64,000 nucleotides of DNA from Reyranella humidisoli (GTDB lineage Bacteria > Pseudomonadota > Alphaproteobacteria > Reyranellales > Reyranellaceae), in assembly GCF_019039055.1 (NCBI RefSeq), contig NZ_JAHOPB010000001.1, positions 1,736,001-1,800,000 of the forward strand. The letters run 5' to 3'. Below are positions 34,367 through 43,570 of this stretch, in pieces. The position numbers and the translations under genes were made by a program. The notes beneath the pieces were generated by a model, which made no database searches, was not told the DNA's origin, and was given only the letters and a program-made list of their open reading frames with translations. Numbering within the stretch: position 1 is the stretch's first letter; every line of letters starts with the position of its first letter.

Positions 34367-34924
34367 TCACATCATCGGGCGTGGCAGGTCGGTGTCTGCG
34401 ACGAGCGGATAGCGCCGGGCGTCGAACAGCTGATAGTGCCACCATTCGTTGCGGTAGAAGTCCCAGCCGGCTGACGTCATCAGGCCCATGAGCAGCAGGC
34501 GATTGCGCTGCGCCTCCGCGGAGATATCGGTGCGCCCGTGATGGGACAGCGGCGTGAAGGCATCGAACCCGGTACCCATGTCGAGCTCCCGGCCTTGTTC
34601 GTCGAGCAGACTGAGATCGACCGCCACGCCGCGCGAATGGGGCGAGCCGCGGCGAGGGTCGGCGATGAATTCCGGATCGGGATTGACGTTCCAGAGAGCC
34701 CACTGCGCCTCGACCGGTCGCAGGGCATCGAAGATGCGCAGCCGATATCCCAGCGGCCGGGCGAGGTCGATCGCCGCGGCGAGCTTCGCGGCAGCCTCTC
34801 GGTGCAGCCAGCATTCGGCGTTTCGGTACACCGGTCGTCCCGTTAGATTTGCGTCCGTCGCATAGGCCAGCGTCACGTCGACGTCGAAGTCGGGCGGAGC
34901 GATCGCAACAATGTCGAGCTTCAT
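34367..34924 (-). CDS. ddpX: D-alanyl-D-alanine dipeptidase (VanX/DdpX family)
   Basis: 185 residues. Zn-dependent hydrolysis of D-Ala-D-Ala. Zinc and catalytic motifs visible: RIFDALRPVEAQWALW, SPHSRGVAVDLSL (SxHxxGxAxD, two zinc ligands) and EWWHYQ (catalytic Glu and the third ligand His). No signal peptide, so likely cytoplasmic. VanX-type enzymes without vanHA serve in D-Ala recycling, as for E. coli DdpX. Convergent with the Bax-like gene and divergent from tsaB. Confidence 0.92.
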   Translation of the reverse strand: MKLDIVAIAPPDFDVDVTLAYATDANLTGRPVYRNAECWLHREAAAKLAAAIDLARPLGYRLRIFDALRPVEAQWALWNVNPDPEFIADPRRGSPHSRGVAVDLSLLDEQGRELDMGTGFDAFTPLSHHGRTDISAEAQRNRLLLMGLMTSAGWDFYRNEWWHYQLFDARRYPLVADTDLPRPMM

Positions 34925-34981
34925 GACACAACAATGCCCAGCCGCCTTCATCGGCGCCAGTACCCCGCGCGGTGGCTGCCT

Positions 34982-35656
34982 GTGAGCACTGTCCTCGCCT
35001 TCGATTGCGCGGTGAGCGGACAGGGCGTCGCGATCGTTCGTGACGGCGTTTCCCTCGTGACCCTCGTGGAAGAAGGGCGCGAACAGGCGGCACGACTCCT
35101 GCCGGCGATCGCCGCTGCACTCGACCAGGCCGGCGTCGCTCGACGCGAACTCGAGCTGATCGCCGTCACGACAGGTCCGGGAAGTTTCACGGGTGTGCGC
35201 GTCGGATTGTCGGCGGCGCGCGGCCTCGCGGTCGGTCTCGGCATTCCCCTGGCGGGGATTTCCACCACGACGGTGCTGCGCGCGCAGGCGCCCGCCACCG
35301 ACCGGCTGGTGGTCGCCGCGGTCGACACCAAGCTCGGCGACTGGTTCTGCGCGATCGGCGAGGAGGCGTCGCCGTTCGCCGCGACCGCGGGGGATGTCGC
35401 GGCGCGTCTTGCCGGCCGCGCGTGCCTGATCGTGGGCAAGGATGTGGACCCGCTCGTCCAGTCGCTGCTGGCTGGCGGTCTCGATGCGGTTGCCCATGAC
35501 GGCCCGCCCGATCCGGCCGTCCTCGGCCGCCTTGCCGAAAGCGTTGGCGTAGCGTCATGGCGTGACCGCAATAGCGACGAAGGCCTGCCGCGGCCTCTCT
35601 ACCTGCGGGGCGTGAACATCACCCTGCCGGATGGCGCCCGCCGCACGGTCGAGTGA
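34982..35656 (+). CDS. tsaB: tRNA threonylcarbamoyladenosine biosynthesis protein TsaB
   Basis: 224 residues, GTG start giving MSTVLAFDCAVSGQGVAIV; an ATG 48 bases upstream would add a non-conserved Arg-rich leader. ASKHA-type fold with the TsaB signature VTTGPGSFTGVRVGLSAARGLA. Works with TsaD and TsaE to make t6A37 in ANN-decoding tRNAs. Its stop overlaps the rimI start, the common tsaB-rimI arrangement. Confidence 0.93.
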   Translation: MSTVLAFDCAVSGQGVAIVRDGVSLVTLVEEGREQAARLLPAIAAALDQAGVARRELELIAVTTGPGSFTGVRVGLSAARGLAVGLGIPLAGISTTTVLRAQAPATDRLVVAAVDTKLGDWFCAIGEEASPFAATAGDVAARLAGRACLIVGKDVDPLVQSLLAGGLDAVAHDGPPDPAVLGRLAESVGVASWRDRNSDEGLPRPLYLRGVNITLPDGARRTVE

Positions 35657-36126
35657 TGGATGCCGGCTTCACGCTTGCCCGACTGGGCGCACTCGATCTC
35701 GATCGCGCGGCGCGCCTCCATCGCGAAGCCTTCGAGCCGATGGGGGAGCACGCCTGGACGCGGCGGGATCTTGCGGGCCTGCTGGCGTCGCCGGGAAGCG
35801 TCGGCTTCCTTCTGACGGAAGCGTCCTCCGACATCGGCATGGCCATCTCTCGCGTCGTGGCCGACGAGGCCGAACTTCTTACCGTCGCCGTCGATCCCGG
35901 CCATCGCCGCCGCGGTGCTGCCCGCCGGCTCCTCGATGCGGTGACAGGGCAAGCCCGTACCGGCGGTGCGAAGACGCTTTTCCTTGAAGTCGGTGCGGAT
36001 AATCCGGGCGCCCGGACGCTCTACGATTCACTCGGGTTCGTCGTCGTGGGCAAACGCGCCGGCTATTATCCGCGGGCCGGGCGGGCAGCCGCGGACGCTT
36101 TCATCATGCGTCTCAGTCTCACCTGA
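35656..36126 (+). CDS. rimI: Ribosomal protein S18-alanine N-acetyltransferase-like (RimI)
   Basis: 156-residue GNAT protein. ELLTVAVDPGHRRRGAARRLLDAV is the acetyl-CoA pyrophosphate loop, followed by LFLEVGADNPGARTLYDSLGFVVVGKRAGYYPR, a RimI-type signature. Start is ATG overlapping the tsaB stop (TGATG); a GTG one codon earlier is also possible. In the family it acetylates the N-terminus of S18. Confidence 0.9.
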   Translation: MDAGFTLARLGALDLDRAARLHREAFEPMGEHAWTRRDLAGLLASPGSVGFLLTEASSDIGMAISRVVADEAELLTVAVDPGHRRRGAARRLLDAVTGQARTGGAKTLFLEVGADNPGARTLYDSLGFVVVGKRAGYYPRAGRAAADAFIMRLSLT

Positions 36127-36360
36127 TCAGGCGCGCCGGATGATCACGATTTGGGCATCGCCATCGGCTTCGATGGACAGGATGGCATGGCCTTCGTCGC
36201 GCGCCGCGCGGGGCACGTTGCGCAAAGGCTCCTCGCCGCGAAGCCGTACGGCGAGGGTTTCCCCAGGCTGCATGCGTTCGAGCCTGAGCTTGGTCCGGAC
36301 GAACGTCATGGGACAGACCTCGCCGGTAATGTCGATGTCATGGTCGGCCTGTATGGACAT
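36127..36360 (-). CDS. TusA-like sulfur carrier protein
   Basis: 77 residues. SirA/TusA fold: GEVCPMTFVRTKLRLERM carries the active-site CP motif (Cys-Pro near residue 16), then GETLAVRLRGEEPLRNVPRAARDEGH. TusA-type proteins move persulfide sulfur for tRNA thiolation, molybdenum cofactor or other sulfur chemistry. Its stop abuts the rimI stop, convergent, and it is divergent from fur with a 44-base gap. Start ATG 36360; a TTG two codons earlier is an alternative. Confidence 0.88.
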   Translation of the reverse strand: MSIQADHDIDITGEVCPMTFVRTKLRLERMQPGETLAVRLRGEEPLRNVPRAARDEGHAILSIEADGDAQIVIIRRA

Positions 36361-36404
36361 GTCCAACTATACCCCGAACGCCTGCCAGTGTAGGGTAGGC
36401 TGTC

Positions 36405-36842
36405 ATGCCAGACCGGAAATCCAAACTCGAAGTCCTATGCGCAGAGCGCGGCCTCAAGATGACCGACCAGCGACGCGTGATCGCACGTGTGCTGTCGGAA
36501 GCGTCGGATCATCCCGACGTCGAGGCCGTGCATCGTCGCGCGACGGCGATCGATCCGAACATCTCGATCGCGACGGTGTACCGGACCGTGCGTCTGTTCG
36601 AGGAAGCGGGCATCCTTGCGAAGCACGACTTCGGCGACGGACGCGCGCGCTACGAGGAAACGCCGGACGAGCACCACGATCATCTGATCGACATCCAGAG
36701 CGGCAAGGTTGTGGAATTCCACAACGACGAGATCGAGGAGCTGCAGCGGAAGATCGCCGAAAAGGCGGGCTATCGGCTGGTTGGGCATCGCCTCGAGCTT
36801 TATGGCGTTCCCCTGGACGGGAAATCCGACCGCCAAAAATAA
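36405..36842 (+). CDS. fur: Fur family transcriptional regulator
   Basis: 145 residues. Winged helix MTDQRRVIARVLSEASDHPDVEAVHRRA and NISIATVYRTVRLFEEAGIL. Metal-binding region HHDHLIDIQSGKVVEFHNDEIEELQRKIAEKAGYRLVGHRLELYG. There is no CxxC pair for structural zinc, as in alphaproteobacterial Fur/Mur proteins, and no heme-regulatory motif, so it is not Irr. It could sense iron or manganese. A strong palindrome follows the stop, before olsB. Confidence 0.92.
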   Translation: MPDRKSKLEVLCAERGLKMTDQRRVIARVLSEASDHPDVEAVHRRATAIDPNISIATVYRTVRLFEEAGILAKHDFGDGRARYEETPDEHHDHLIDIQSGKVVEFHNDEIEELQRKIAEKAGYRLVGHRLELYGVPLDGKSDRQK

Positions 36843-36861
36843 GTGGACTGGATCGGCGCCA

Positions 36862-36887
36862 CCCCGATAATGGGCCCATGATCGGGG
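36862..36887. promoter_or_regulatory. 26-bp near-perfect palindrome between fur and olsB
   Basis: CCCCGAT-A-ATGGG / CCCAT-G-ATCGGGG, centred on GGGCCC, with a single A/G mismatch pair. It ends 21 bases before the olsB ATG and starts 20 after the fur stop. No T-run, so it is either an operator for ornithine-lipid genes or a terminator/processing hairpin. Confidence 0.5.
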
Positions 36888-36908
36888 CGGCCCCCTTGCG
36901 GATTGTTC

Positions 36909-37751
36909 ATGCGCATCGACCGCGTTGACAGCGAAGCCGAGCTTCTCGGACCGCCGGTTTCCAACGCGGAGATCGTGAAGGTCGTCGCTGGCGATTTCGA
37001 AGTTCGCCTGGCGCAGACTTCTGCTGAAATCGAAGCGGCGCAGGCTCTGCGTTTTCGCGTTTTCTATGAAGAAATGGCGGCGCATGCCTCGCCGGAGATG
37101 AAGGCGCTCGGCCGCGACTTCGATCCGTTCGACGAGGTCTGCGACCATCTGCTCGTGCTCGATCGCCGCCGCGGCGAGGGGCCGGAAGGCATCGTCGGCA
37201 CCTATCGGCTGATCCGCCGGTCGGCGGCGCTCAAGATGGGCTGCTTCTATTCCTCGGCCGAATACGACATCCAGAAGATGATCGACTATCCGGGCGAGGT
37301 CCTGGAACTCGGCCGGTCCTGCATCGCGAGGGACGCGCGCAATACCGCGACGATGCAGATGCTGTGGCGCGGCATCGCGCTCTACGCCTACCACTACAAC
37401 ATCCAGGTCATGTTCGGCTGCGCCAGCCTGCCGGGCATCGACCCGGAACAGCACGCCCAGGCGCTGTCCTACCTCTATCATCACCATCTGGCGCCGCCCG
37501 ACGTCCGCGTGCGCGCACTGCCGAGCCGCTACGTGAAGATGGATATGCTCGAGCCGGGCAGCTACGACCCGCGCAAGGCGATGGCGCGCGTTCCGCCGCT
37601 GATCAAGGGGTACCTGAGGCTGGGCGGCTTCGTCGGCGACGGCGCCGTGATCGACCACGAATTCAACAGCACCGACGTCTTCATCATCGTGAAGACCGAA
37701 CTGGTGACGGAGAAGTACATCCGGCACTACGAACGCGGGATGCGTGAGTAG
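36909..37751 (+). CDS. olsB: L-ornithine N-alpha-acyltransferase (OlsB)
   Basis: 280 residues. Transfers a 3-hydroxyacyl chain from ACP to the alpha-amino group of ornithine, the first step of ornithine lipid synthesis. GNAT-like/hemolysin-type fold with FEVRLAQTSAEIEAAQALRFRVFYEEM, DHLLVLD, GTYRLIRRSAA, VLELGRSCIARDAR and QVMFGCASLPG, all typical of OlsB. It overlaps olsA by 8 bases, so the pair forms one operon. Confidence 0.92.
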   Translation: MRIDRVDSEAELLGPPVSNAEIVKVVAGDFEVRLAQTSAEIEAAQALRFRVFYEEMAAHASPEMKALGRDFDPFDEVCDHLLVLDRRRGEGPEGIVGTYRLIRRSAALKMGCFYSSAEYDIQKMIDYPGEVLELGRSCIARDARNTATMQMLWRGIALYAYHYNIQVMFGCASLPGIDPEQHAQALSYLYHHHLAPPDVRVRALPSRYVKMDMLEPGSYDPRKAMARVPPLIKGYLRLGGFVGDGAVIDHEFNSTDVFIIVKTELVTEKYIRHYERGMRE

Positions 37752-38610
37752 CGCGGCGGACGCTCCTTTCGCCGCGACCTGGATCGGCTCTCCCCTGCGT
37801 GGCGCTTTTCGGCTGTTGAGCTACCTGCTCCTGACGCTGGTCCTGCTGCCGTTCCATCTGCTGGCGCTCGCCTGCCGCATTACGCCTGTCGTGCGCTGGA
37901 TGCCGGTGTTCTATCACCGCACGGTCTGCACGATTCTCGGGATCAAGGTGAAGGTGAACGGAGAGCGCTCGACCGTCACGCCGACGCTCTATGTCTGCAA
38001 TCATGTCTCGTATCTGGACATCGAGGTGCTGGGCGGGCTGATCCCCGGAAGCTTCGTCGCCAAGGCCGAAGTCGCGACCTGGCCCTTCTTCAGCACCCTG
38101 GCCAAGGCGCAGCGCACGATCTTCGTCGAGCGACGCTCGAGCAAGACCAGCAACAGCCGCGACGAGATGCTGCAGCGGCTGAACACGGGCGACAATCTCA
38201 TGCTGTTCCCCGAAGGGACCAGCAGCGACGGGACCCGTGTCCTGCCTTTCCGCAGCGCCCTTTTCGCCGTGGCGCAGTTGCGGCGCGACGAGCGGCCCAT
38301 CGTGGTGCAGCCGGTCGCGATTTCCTACACGCGGCTCGACGGCATCCCGCTCGGTCGCTACTGGCGGCCCCTGTTCGCCTGGTTCGGCGATCTCGACCTG
38401 GTGCCGCACCTCTGGCAGATGGTCTGCCTCGGCGAGACCGAGGCGGTCGTCACCTTCTTCCCGCCCATCGACATCGACCAGCTTGGGGATCGGAAGAAGC
38501 TCGCGGAATACTGCTTCCGCCAGGTCTCCTCCGGCGTGCAGGCAGCGAATTCCGGCCGCCCCGAGCTGCTGCCGTCGCTGGCCGGGCCGGCTGCCGACCC
38601 TCGACCCTGA
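37744..38610 (+). CDS. olsA: Lyso-ornithine lipid O-acyltransferase (OlsA, PlsC family)
   Basis: 288 residues, GTG start. Second acylation of ornithine lipid. PlsC-family motifs: NHVSYLD (HX4D catalytic), [21 protein letters not shown] (FPEGT) and a later VVQPVAISY. One hydrophobic N-terminal segment ([19 protein letters not shown]) anchors it in the inner membrane. Its overlap with olsB supports OlsA rather than housekeeping PlsC. Confidence 0.9.
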   Translation: MSSAADAPFAATWIGSPLRGAFRLLSYLLLTLVLLPFHLLALACRITPVVRWMPVFYHRTVCTILGIKVKVNGERSTVTPTLYVCNHVSYLDIEVLGGLIPGSFVAKAEVATWPFFSTLAKAQRTIFVERRSSKTSNSRDEMLQRLNTGDNLMLFPEGTSSDGTRVLPFRSALFAVAQLRRDERPIVVQPVAISYTRLDGIPLGRYWRPLFAWFGDLDLVPHLWQMVCLGETEAVVTFFPPIDIDQLGDRKKLAEYCFRQVSSGVQAANSGRPELLPSLAGPAADPRP

Positions 38611-38654
38611 TCGGCGACGGTGATAGATACCGCGCGTTCCAGCACCGGAGACCG

Positions 38655-40063
38655 ATGAAGGACGTCCGCACCGACGGGCAGCCCAAGCGCGTGTTCATCC
38701 GCACTTACGGCTGTCAGATGAATGTCTACGACTCCGACCGCATGGCCGACGTCCTGCGGCCGCTGGGCTATGCGCTGGCCGAAGCGCCCGACCAGGCGGA
38801 TCTGGTGGTGCTGAACACCTGCCATATTCGTGAGCACGCTTCCGAGAAGGTCTATTCCGAGCTGGGACGGTTGCGCGACCTCAAGACCGAACGCCGCGCC
38901 GAGGGCCGCGACTATACGATCGCCGTCGCAGGCTGCGTCGCCCAGGCCGAGGGCGAGGAGATCCTGCGCCGCCAGCCCGCCGTCGACATCGTGGTCGGCC
39001 CGCAGGCCTACCACCGTCTCCCCGAACTGCTGGCCCAGGTCGCGCGCAAGTCAGCCGCGGCGGGACCGGGCAAGCTCATGCCGGGCGCCGGCGTGCTGGA
39101 CACGGAATTCCCGCCCGAGAGCAAGTTCGACCATCTGCCGTCGCCGCAGGGGATCCGGGCCGGCTCGGCGTTCCTGTCGATCCAGGAAGGCTGCGACAAG
39201 TTCTGCACCTTCTGCGTCGTGCCCTACACGCGCGGCATGGAATATTCGCGGCCGGTGGCGGCGGTGCTGGCCGAGGCGCGGCAGCTCGTGGCCGCCGGCG
39301 CGCTCGAACTCACGGTGCTGGGCCAGAACGTCAACGCCTATCACGGCGAGGGACCGGATGGGTCGACCTGGTCGCTGTCGCGCCTGGTGCGCGCGATCGG
39401 CGAGATTCCGGGCCTCGCGCGGCTTCGCTACACCACCTCCCATCCGCGCGACATGGACGACGACCTGATCGCCGCGCACGGCGACGTGCCGCAGCTCATG
39501 CCCTACCTGCACCTTCCGGTGCAGTCGGGATCGAACCGCATCCTCGACGCGATGAATCGCGGTCACGATCGCGACCTCTATCTCCGCATCGTCGAACGGC
39601 TGCGCAACGCGCGCGACGACCTTGCGTTGTCGTCGGACTTCATCGTTGGCTTTCCCGGTGAGAGCGATGCCGACTTCGACGAAACGATGCGGCTCATCCA
39701 GCAGGTGGGCTTCGCGTCGGCCTATGCCTTCCGCTACAGCCGCCGGCCGGGCACGCCCGGGGCGGCCTTGACCGACCAGGTGCCCGAGAACGTGAAGGTC
39801 GCGCGCCTCGCCGCGCTGCAGGCGCTCGTCGGGCAGCAGGCACGCGCGTTCAACGAATCGAAGGCCGGCTCCACCGTGCCCGTGCTGTTCGCCGAGCCCG
39901 GCCGCAAGGCGGGGCAGATCATGGGCAAGACACCGTGGCTGCAGTCGGTCTATGCGCAGGGCGACCCGCGCCTGTTCGGCCGCATCGTCGACGTGCGGCT
40001 GATCGAAGGCTACGCCAACAGCCTGCTGGGCGAGATCGTCACCGGCGACTACGAGGTGGCTGC

Positions 40064-40067
<4 letters not shown>
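38655..40067 (+). CDS. miaB: tRNA-2-methylthio-N6-dimethylallyladenosine synthase (MiaB)
   Basis: 470 residues. Radical-SAM methylthiotransferase. N-terminal MTTase domain with three cluster Cys (TYGCQMN, LNTCHIR, VAGCVAQ), the radical SAM CxxxCxxC in [26 protein letters not shown], and a TRAM domain at the C-terminus ([20 protein letters not shown]). Modifies A37 of UNN-decoding tRNAs. First gene of the conserved miaB-phoH-ybeY block, with a 4-base overlap to phoH. Confidence 0.95.
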
Positions 40068-41038
<971 letters not shown>

Positions 41039-41514
41039 GCCGTCGCTTCGCTGCACGGTGATCGTGCTGGACGAAGCGTGGTTGAAGGCGCTGCCCGACG
41101 CGGAAAAGCTCGCGCGCCGTGCCGCACGAGCTGCCTTCGCCGGCACGCGCCGTCGTGGCATGCGCTCGCTCAACGTCGCACTCGACGACGACAAGGGTGT
41201 GCGTGTGCTCAACGCGCGCGACCGCAAGAAGGACAAGCCGACCAACGTCCTGTCCTATCCCTCGGGCGAGCGTGATTTCCTGGGCGACATCGTACTGGCG
41301 CGCCAGACCGTCTGGCGTGAGGCGCGCGAACAGAAGAAGTCGCCGGCCGACCATTTCACGCACCTGGTCGTGCACGGCACGCTGCATCTGCTGGGCTACG
41401 ACCACGAGACGGGCGAGGATGACGCCGAGCGCATGGAAGCGCTGGAGCGCCGCGTGCTGGCCAGGCTCGGGATCGCCGATCCGTATCTGGAGCGATAGAG
41501 AAGCCTTCGTCGGT

Positions 41515-41706
41515 TCGTCCGAGTAAGGATCCTTCGCTGCGCTCAGGATGACAGCTGCTTTTGAAGTGGCGCACTGCGCAAACCTCAACAACAGTGTCGT
41601 CCGAGCAAGGATCCTTCTCTGCGCTCAGGATGGCACCTGCTTTTGAAGTGGCGCACTGCGCAGACCCCAACAACAGTGTCATCCTGAGCGCAGCGAAGGA
41701 TCCTTA
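41515..41706. repeat. Tandem 82-bp repeats of the dispersed palindrome family
   Basis: Unit 1 begins at 41515 and unit 2 at 41597, 82 bases apart and differing at only a few positions. A third, inverted-oriented end starts at 41679 (TCATCCTGAGCGCAGCGAAGG). Each unit contains GGATCCTTC.CTGCGCTCAGGATG and a spacer with GCTTTTGAAGTGGCGCACTGCGCA. The cluster lies between the convergent stops of ybeY and the aldo/keto reductase. Confidence 0.88.
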
Positions 41707-41722
41707 ATCCTGCCTCGCCGAG

Positions 41723-42553
41723 CTACAGCATCTCCAGCGGCTGCTTTGTTCGCGGCGGCGGAAAGGCGCGGTCGAGTTCGTGCAGGATTTCCGGGGTCAA
41801 TTTTACCTGAAGCGCGGCGAAGTTTTCCTTCACGCGCTCGCGGTTGGATGACTTCGGGATCGTGACGACGCCCGGCTGGGCGAACAGCCAGGCCAGCGCC
41901 AGTTGCGCGGGCGTGCAGCCGACCTCGTCGGCGAGCTTCTTCAGCGGCGCCTTGCGCAGCAGGCCGCCCTGGTCGAGCGGCGAGTAGGCCATCAGCGGGA
42001 TCGATCGCTTGCGCATCCACGGCAGCAGGTCGAACTCCGGGCCGCGGCGCGACAGGCAGTAAAGAACCTGGTTGGTGCCGGTCAGTCCCCCGTCGAGCCT
42101 CGCGGCATCCTGCATGTCATCGAGGTCGAAATTGCTGACGCCGAAATCGCCGATCTTTCCGGCATTCTTCAGTTTGTGGAACGCCTCGAACGTTTCCTCG
42201 ATCCGCGCGCCGCCGCGCCAGTGCAGCAGATAGAGGTCGATGCGCTCCAGCCGCAGGCGCTTCAGGCTGCGCTCGCAGGCGGCGATGGTGCCGGCGCGCG
42301 AGGCGTTGTGCGGATAGACCTTGCTCACGATGTAGGGGCGGGTGCTGCGACCGTGCAGCGCGTCGCCGACGATTTCCTCGGCGCTGCCCTCGCCATACAT
42401 CTCGGCGGTGTCGATCATCGGATAGCCGAGATCGAGCCCGTATTTGAGGGCATCGAGTTCTTCCGGCCGCCGGCGGGCGCTTTCGCCCATGCGCCACGTG
42501 CCGAGGCCGAGCGCCGGCATTTCGGCGCCGGAAGGAAGCTTGCAGGAACGCAT
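41723..42553 (-). CDS. Aldo/keto reductase
   Basis: 276 residues. TIM-barrel NADPH-dependent reductase. Catalytic tetrad regions are seen: DLGYPMIDTAEMYGEG (Asp and Tyr), VSKVYPHNAS (Lys), LYLLHWRG (His). The cofactor region TIPKSSNRERVKENF is near the end. Substrate unknown. It interrupts the usual ybeY-corC order and is on the opposite strand, divergent from corC. Confidence 0.92.
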   Translation of the reverse strand: MRSCKLPSGAEMPALGLGTWRMGESARRRPEELDALKYGLDLGYPMIDTAEMYGEGSAEEIVGDALHGRSTRPYIVSKVYPHNASRAGTIAACERSLKRLRLERIDLYLLHWRGGARIEETFEAFHKLKNAGKIGDFGVSNFDLDDMQDAARLDGGLTGTNQVLYCLSRRGPEFDLLPWMRKRSIPLMAYSPLDQGGLLRKAPLKKLADEVGCTPAQLALAWLFAQPGVVTIPKSSNRERVKENFAALQVKLTPEILHELDRAFPPPRTKQPLEML

Positions 42554-42604
42554 CAAGAACTTCCCATGATTGCAACGCGGGGCCGATAGCCTATCTTACG
42601 GACC

Positions 42605-43555
42605 ATGCCTGATTCCACAGCGCACAGTACCAAGCCGGGCCTCGGCCCGGCTTCGTCGACTGAGCCTCTTTCGACCCCGGTGACGACATCGCCGGCTTCC
42701 GATGTCCCTTCGAGTGGCGGCCTGCTGCGCGCCCTCCTGCGGCGCCTGCGCCGCAAGGATAAGAACGAAGCGGTTCGCGAAGCGATCGAGGAGCTGATCG
42801 AGGAGACGCCCGAGAGCGACACCCCTATCAGCGACGACCAGCGCGTCCTGCTCGCCAACATCCTGAAGCTGCGCGACAAGACCGTGGCCGACGTCATGGT
42901 GCCGCGGGTCGACATCGTGGGCATCGCCGCCGACACGCCGCTCGACGAGGTCGTGCGGCTGATCCAGGCCGAGGCGCATTCGCGCTATCCGATCTACCGC
43001 GAGTCGCTCGACGACGTGATCGGCATGATCCACATCAAGGACGTGCTGGCCTACTGGGGGAACTCCAAGAAGTTCAACCTGCGCGACATTCTGCGCCGCG
43101 TGGTGTTCGTGGCGCCGACCCTGCCGGTGCTCGACATGCTGCTCGACATGCGCCGCTCGCGCACGCACATGGCGCTGGTCGTCGACGAGTTCGGCGGCAC
43201 CGACGGGCTTCTCACCATCGAGGATCTCGTCGAGGAGATCGTGGGCGAGATCGAGGACGAGCACGACGTCGCGCAGACGCCGACGGTCGCGCGCCGCGTC
43301 GACGGCACGATCGACGTCAACGGCCGCACCCCGATCGAACTCCTCGAGGAAGAGATCGGCAAGGTCCTGTCGGAAGACGAACGACGCGAAATCGACACGG
43401 TGGGCGGATTGATCTTCTCGCTGCTCGGCCGCATTCCCGAACGCGGCGAGGTGGTTCGTCATCCGTCGGGTGTGGAGTTCGAGATTCTCGATGTCGATCC
43501 CCGGCGCATCCGCCGCCTTCGCGTGCGGCCGCCGACGACGGCGCCCGCCGCCTGA
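42605..43555 (+). CDS. corC: CBS-pair and CorC_HlyC domain protein (CorC/TlyC)
   Basis: 316 residues, soluble form without the DUF21 membrane domain. A disordered Pro/Ser/Thr-rich N-terminus of ~45 residues is followed by two CBS domains (VADVMVPRVDIVGIAADTPLDEVVRLI..., FVAPTLPVLDMLLDMRRSRTHMALVVDEFGGTDGLLTIEDLVEEIVGEI) and a C-terminal CorC_HlyC domain. Historically linked to magnesium/cobalt handling. In E. coli the equivalent gene ybeX lies in the ybeZYX-lnt operon, matching this order. Confidence 0.93.
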   Translation: MPDSTAHSTKPGLGPASSTEPLSTPVTTSPASDVPSSGGLLRALLRRLRRKDKNEAVREAIEELIEETPESDTPISDDQRVLLANILKLRDKTVADVMVPRVDIVGIAADTPLDEVVRLIQAEAHSRYPIYRESLDDVIGMIHIKDVLAYWGNSKKFNLRDILRRVVFVAPTLPVLDMLLDMRRSRTHMALVVDEFGGTDGLLTIEDLVEEIVGEIEDEHDVAQTPTVARRVDGTIDVNGRTPIELLEEEIGKVLSEDERREIDTVGGLIFSLLGRIPERGEVVRHPSGVEFEILDVDPRRIRRLRVRPPTTAPAA

Positions 43556-43570
43556 CCGCCGCCTGACGCG

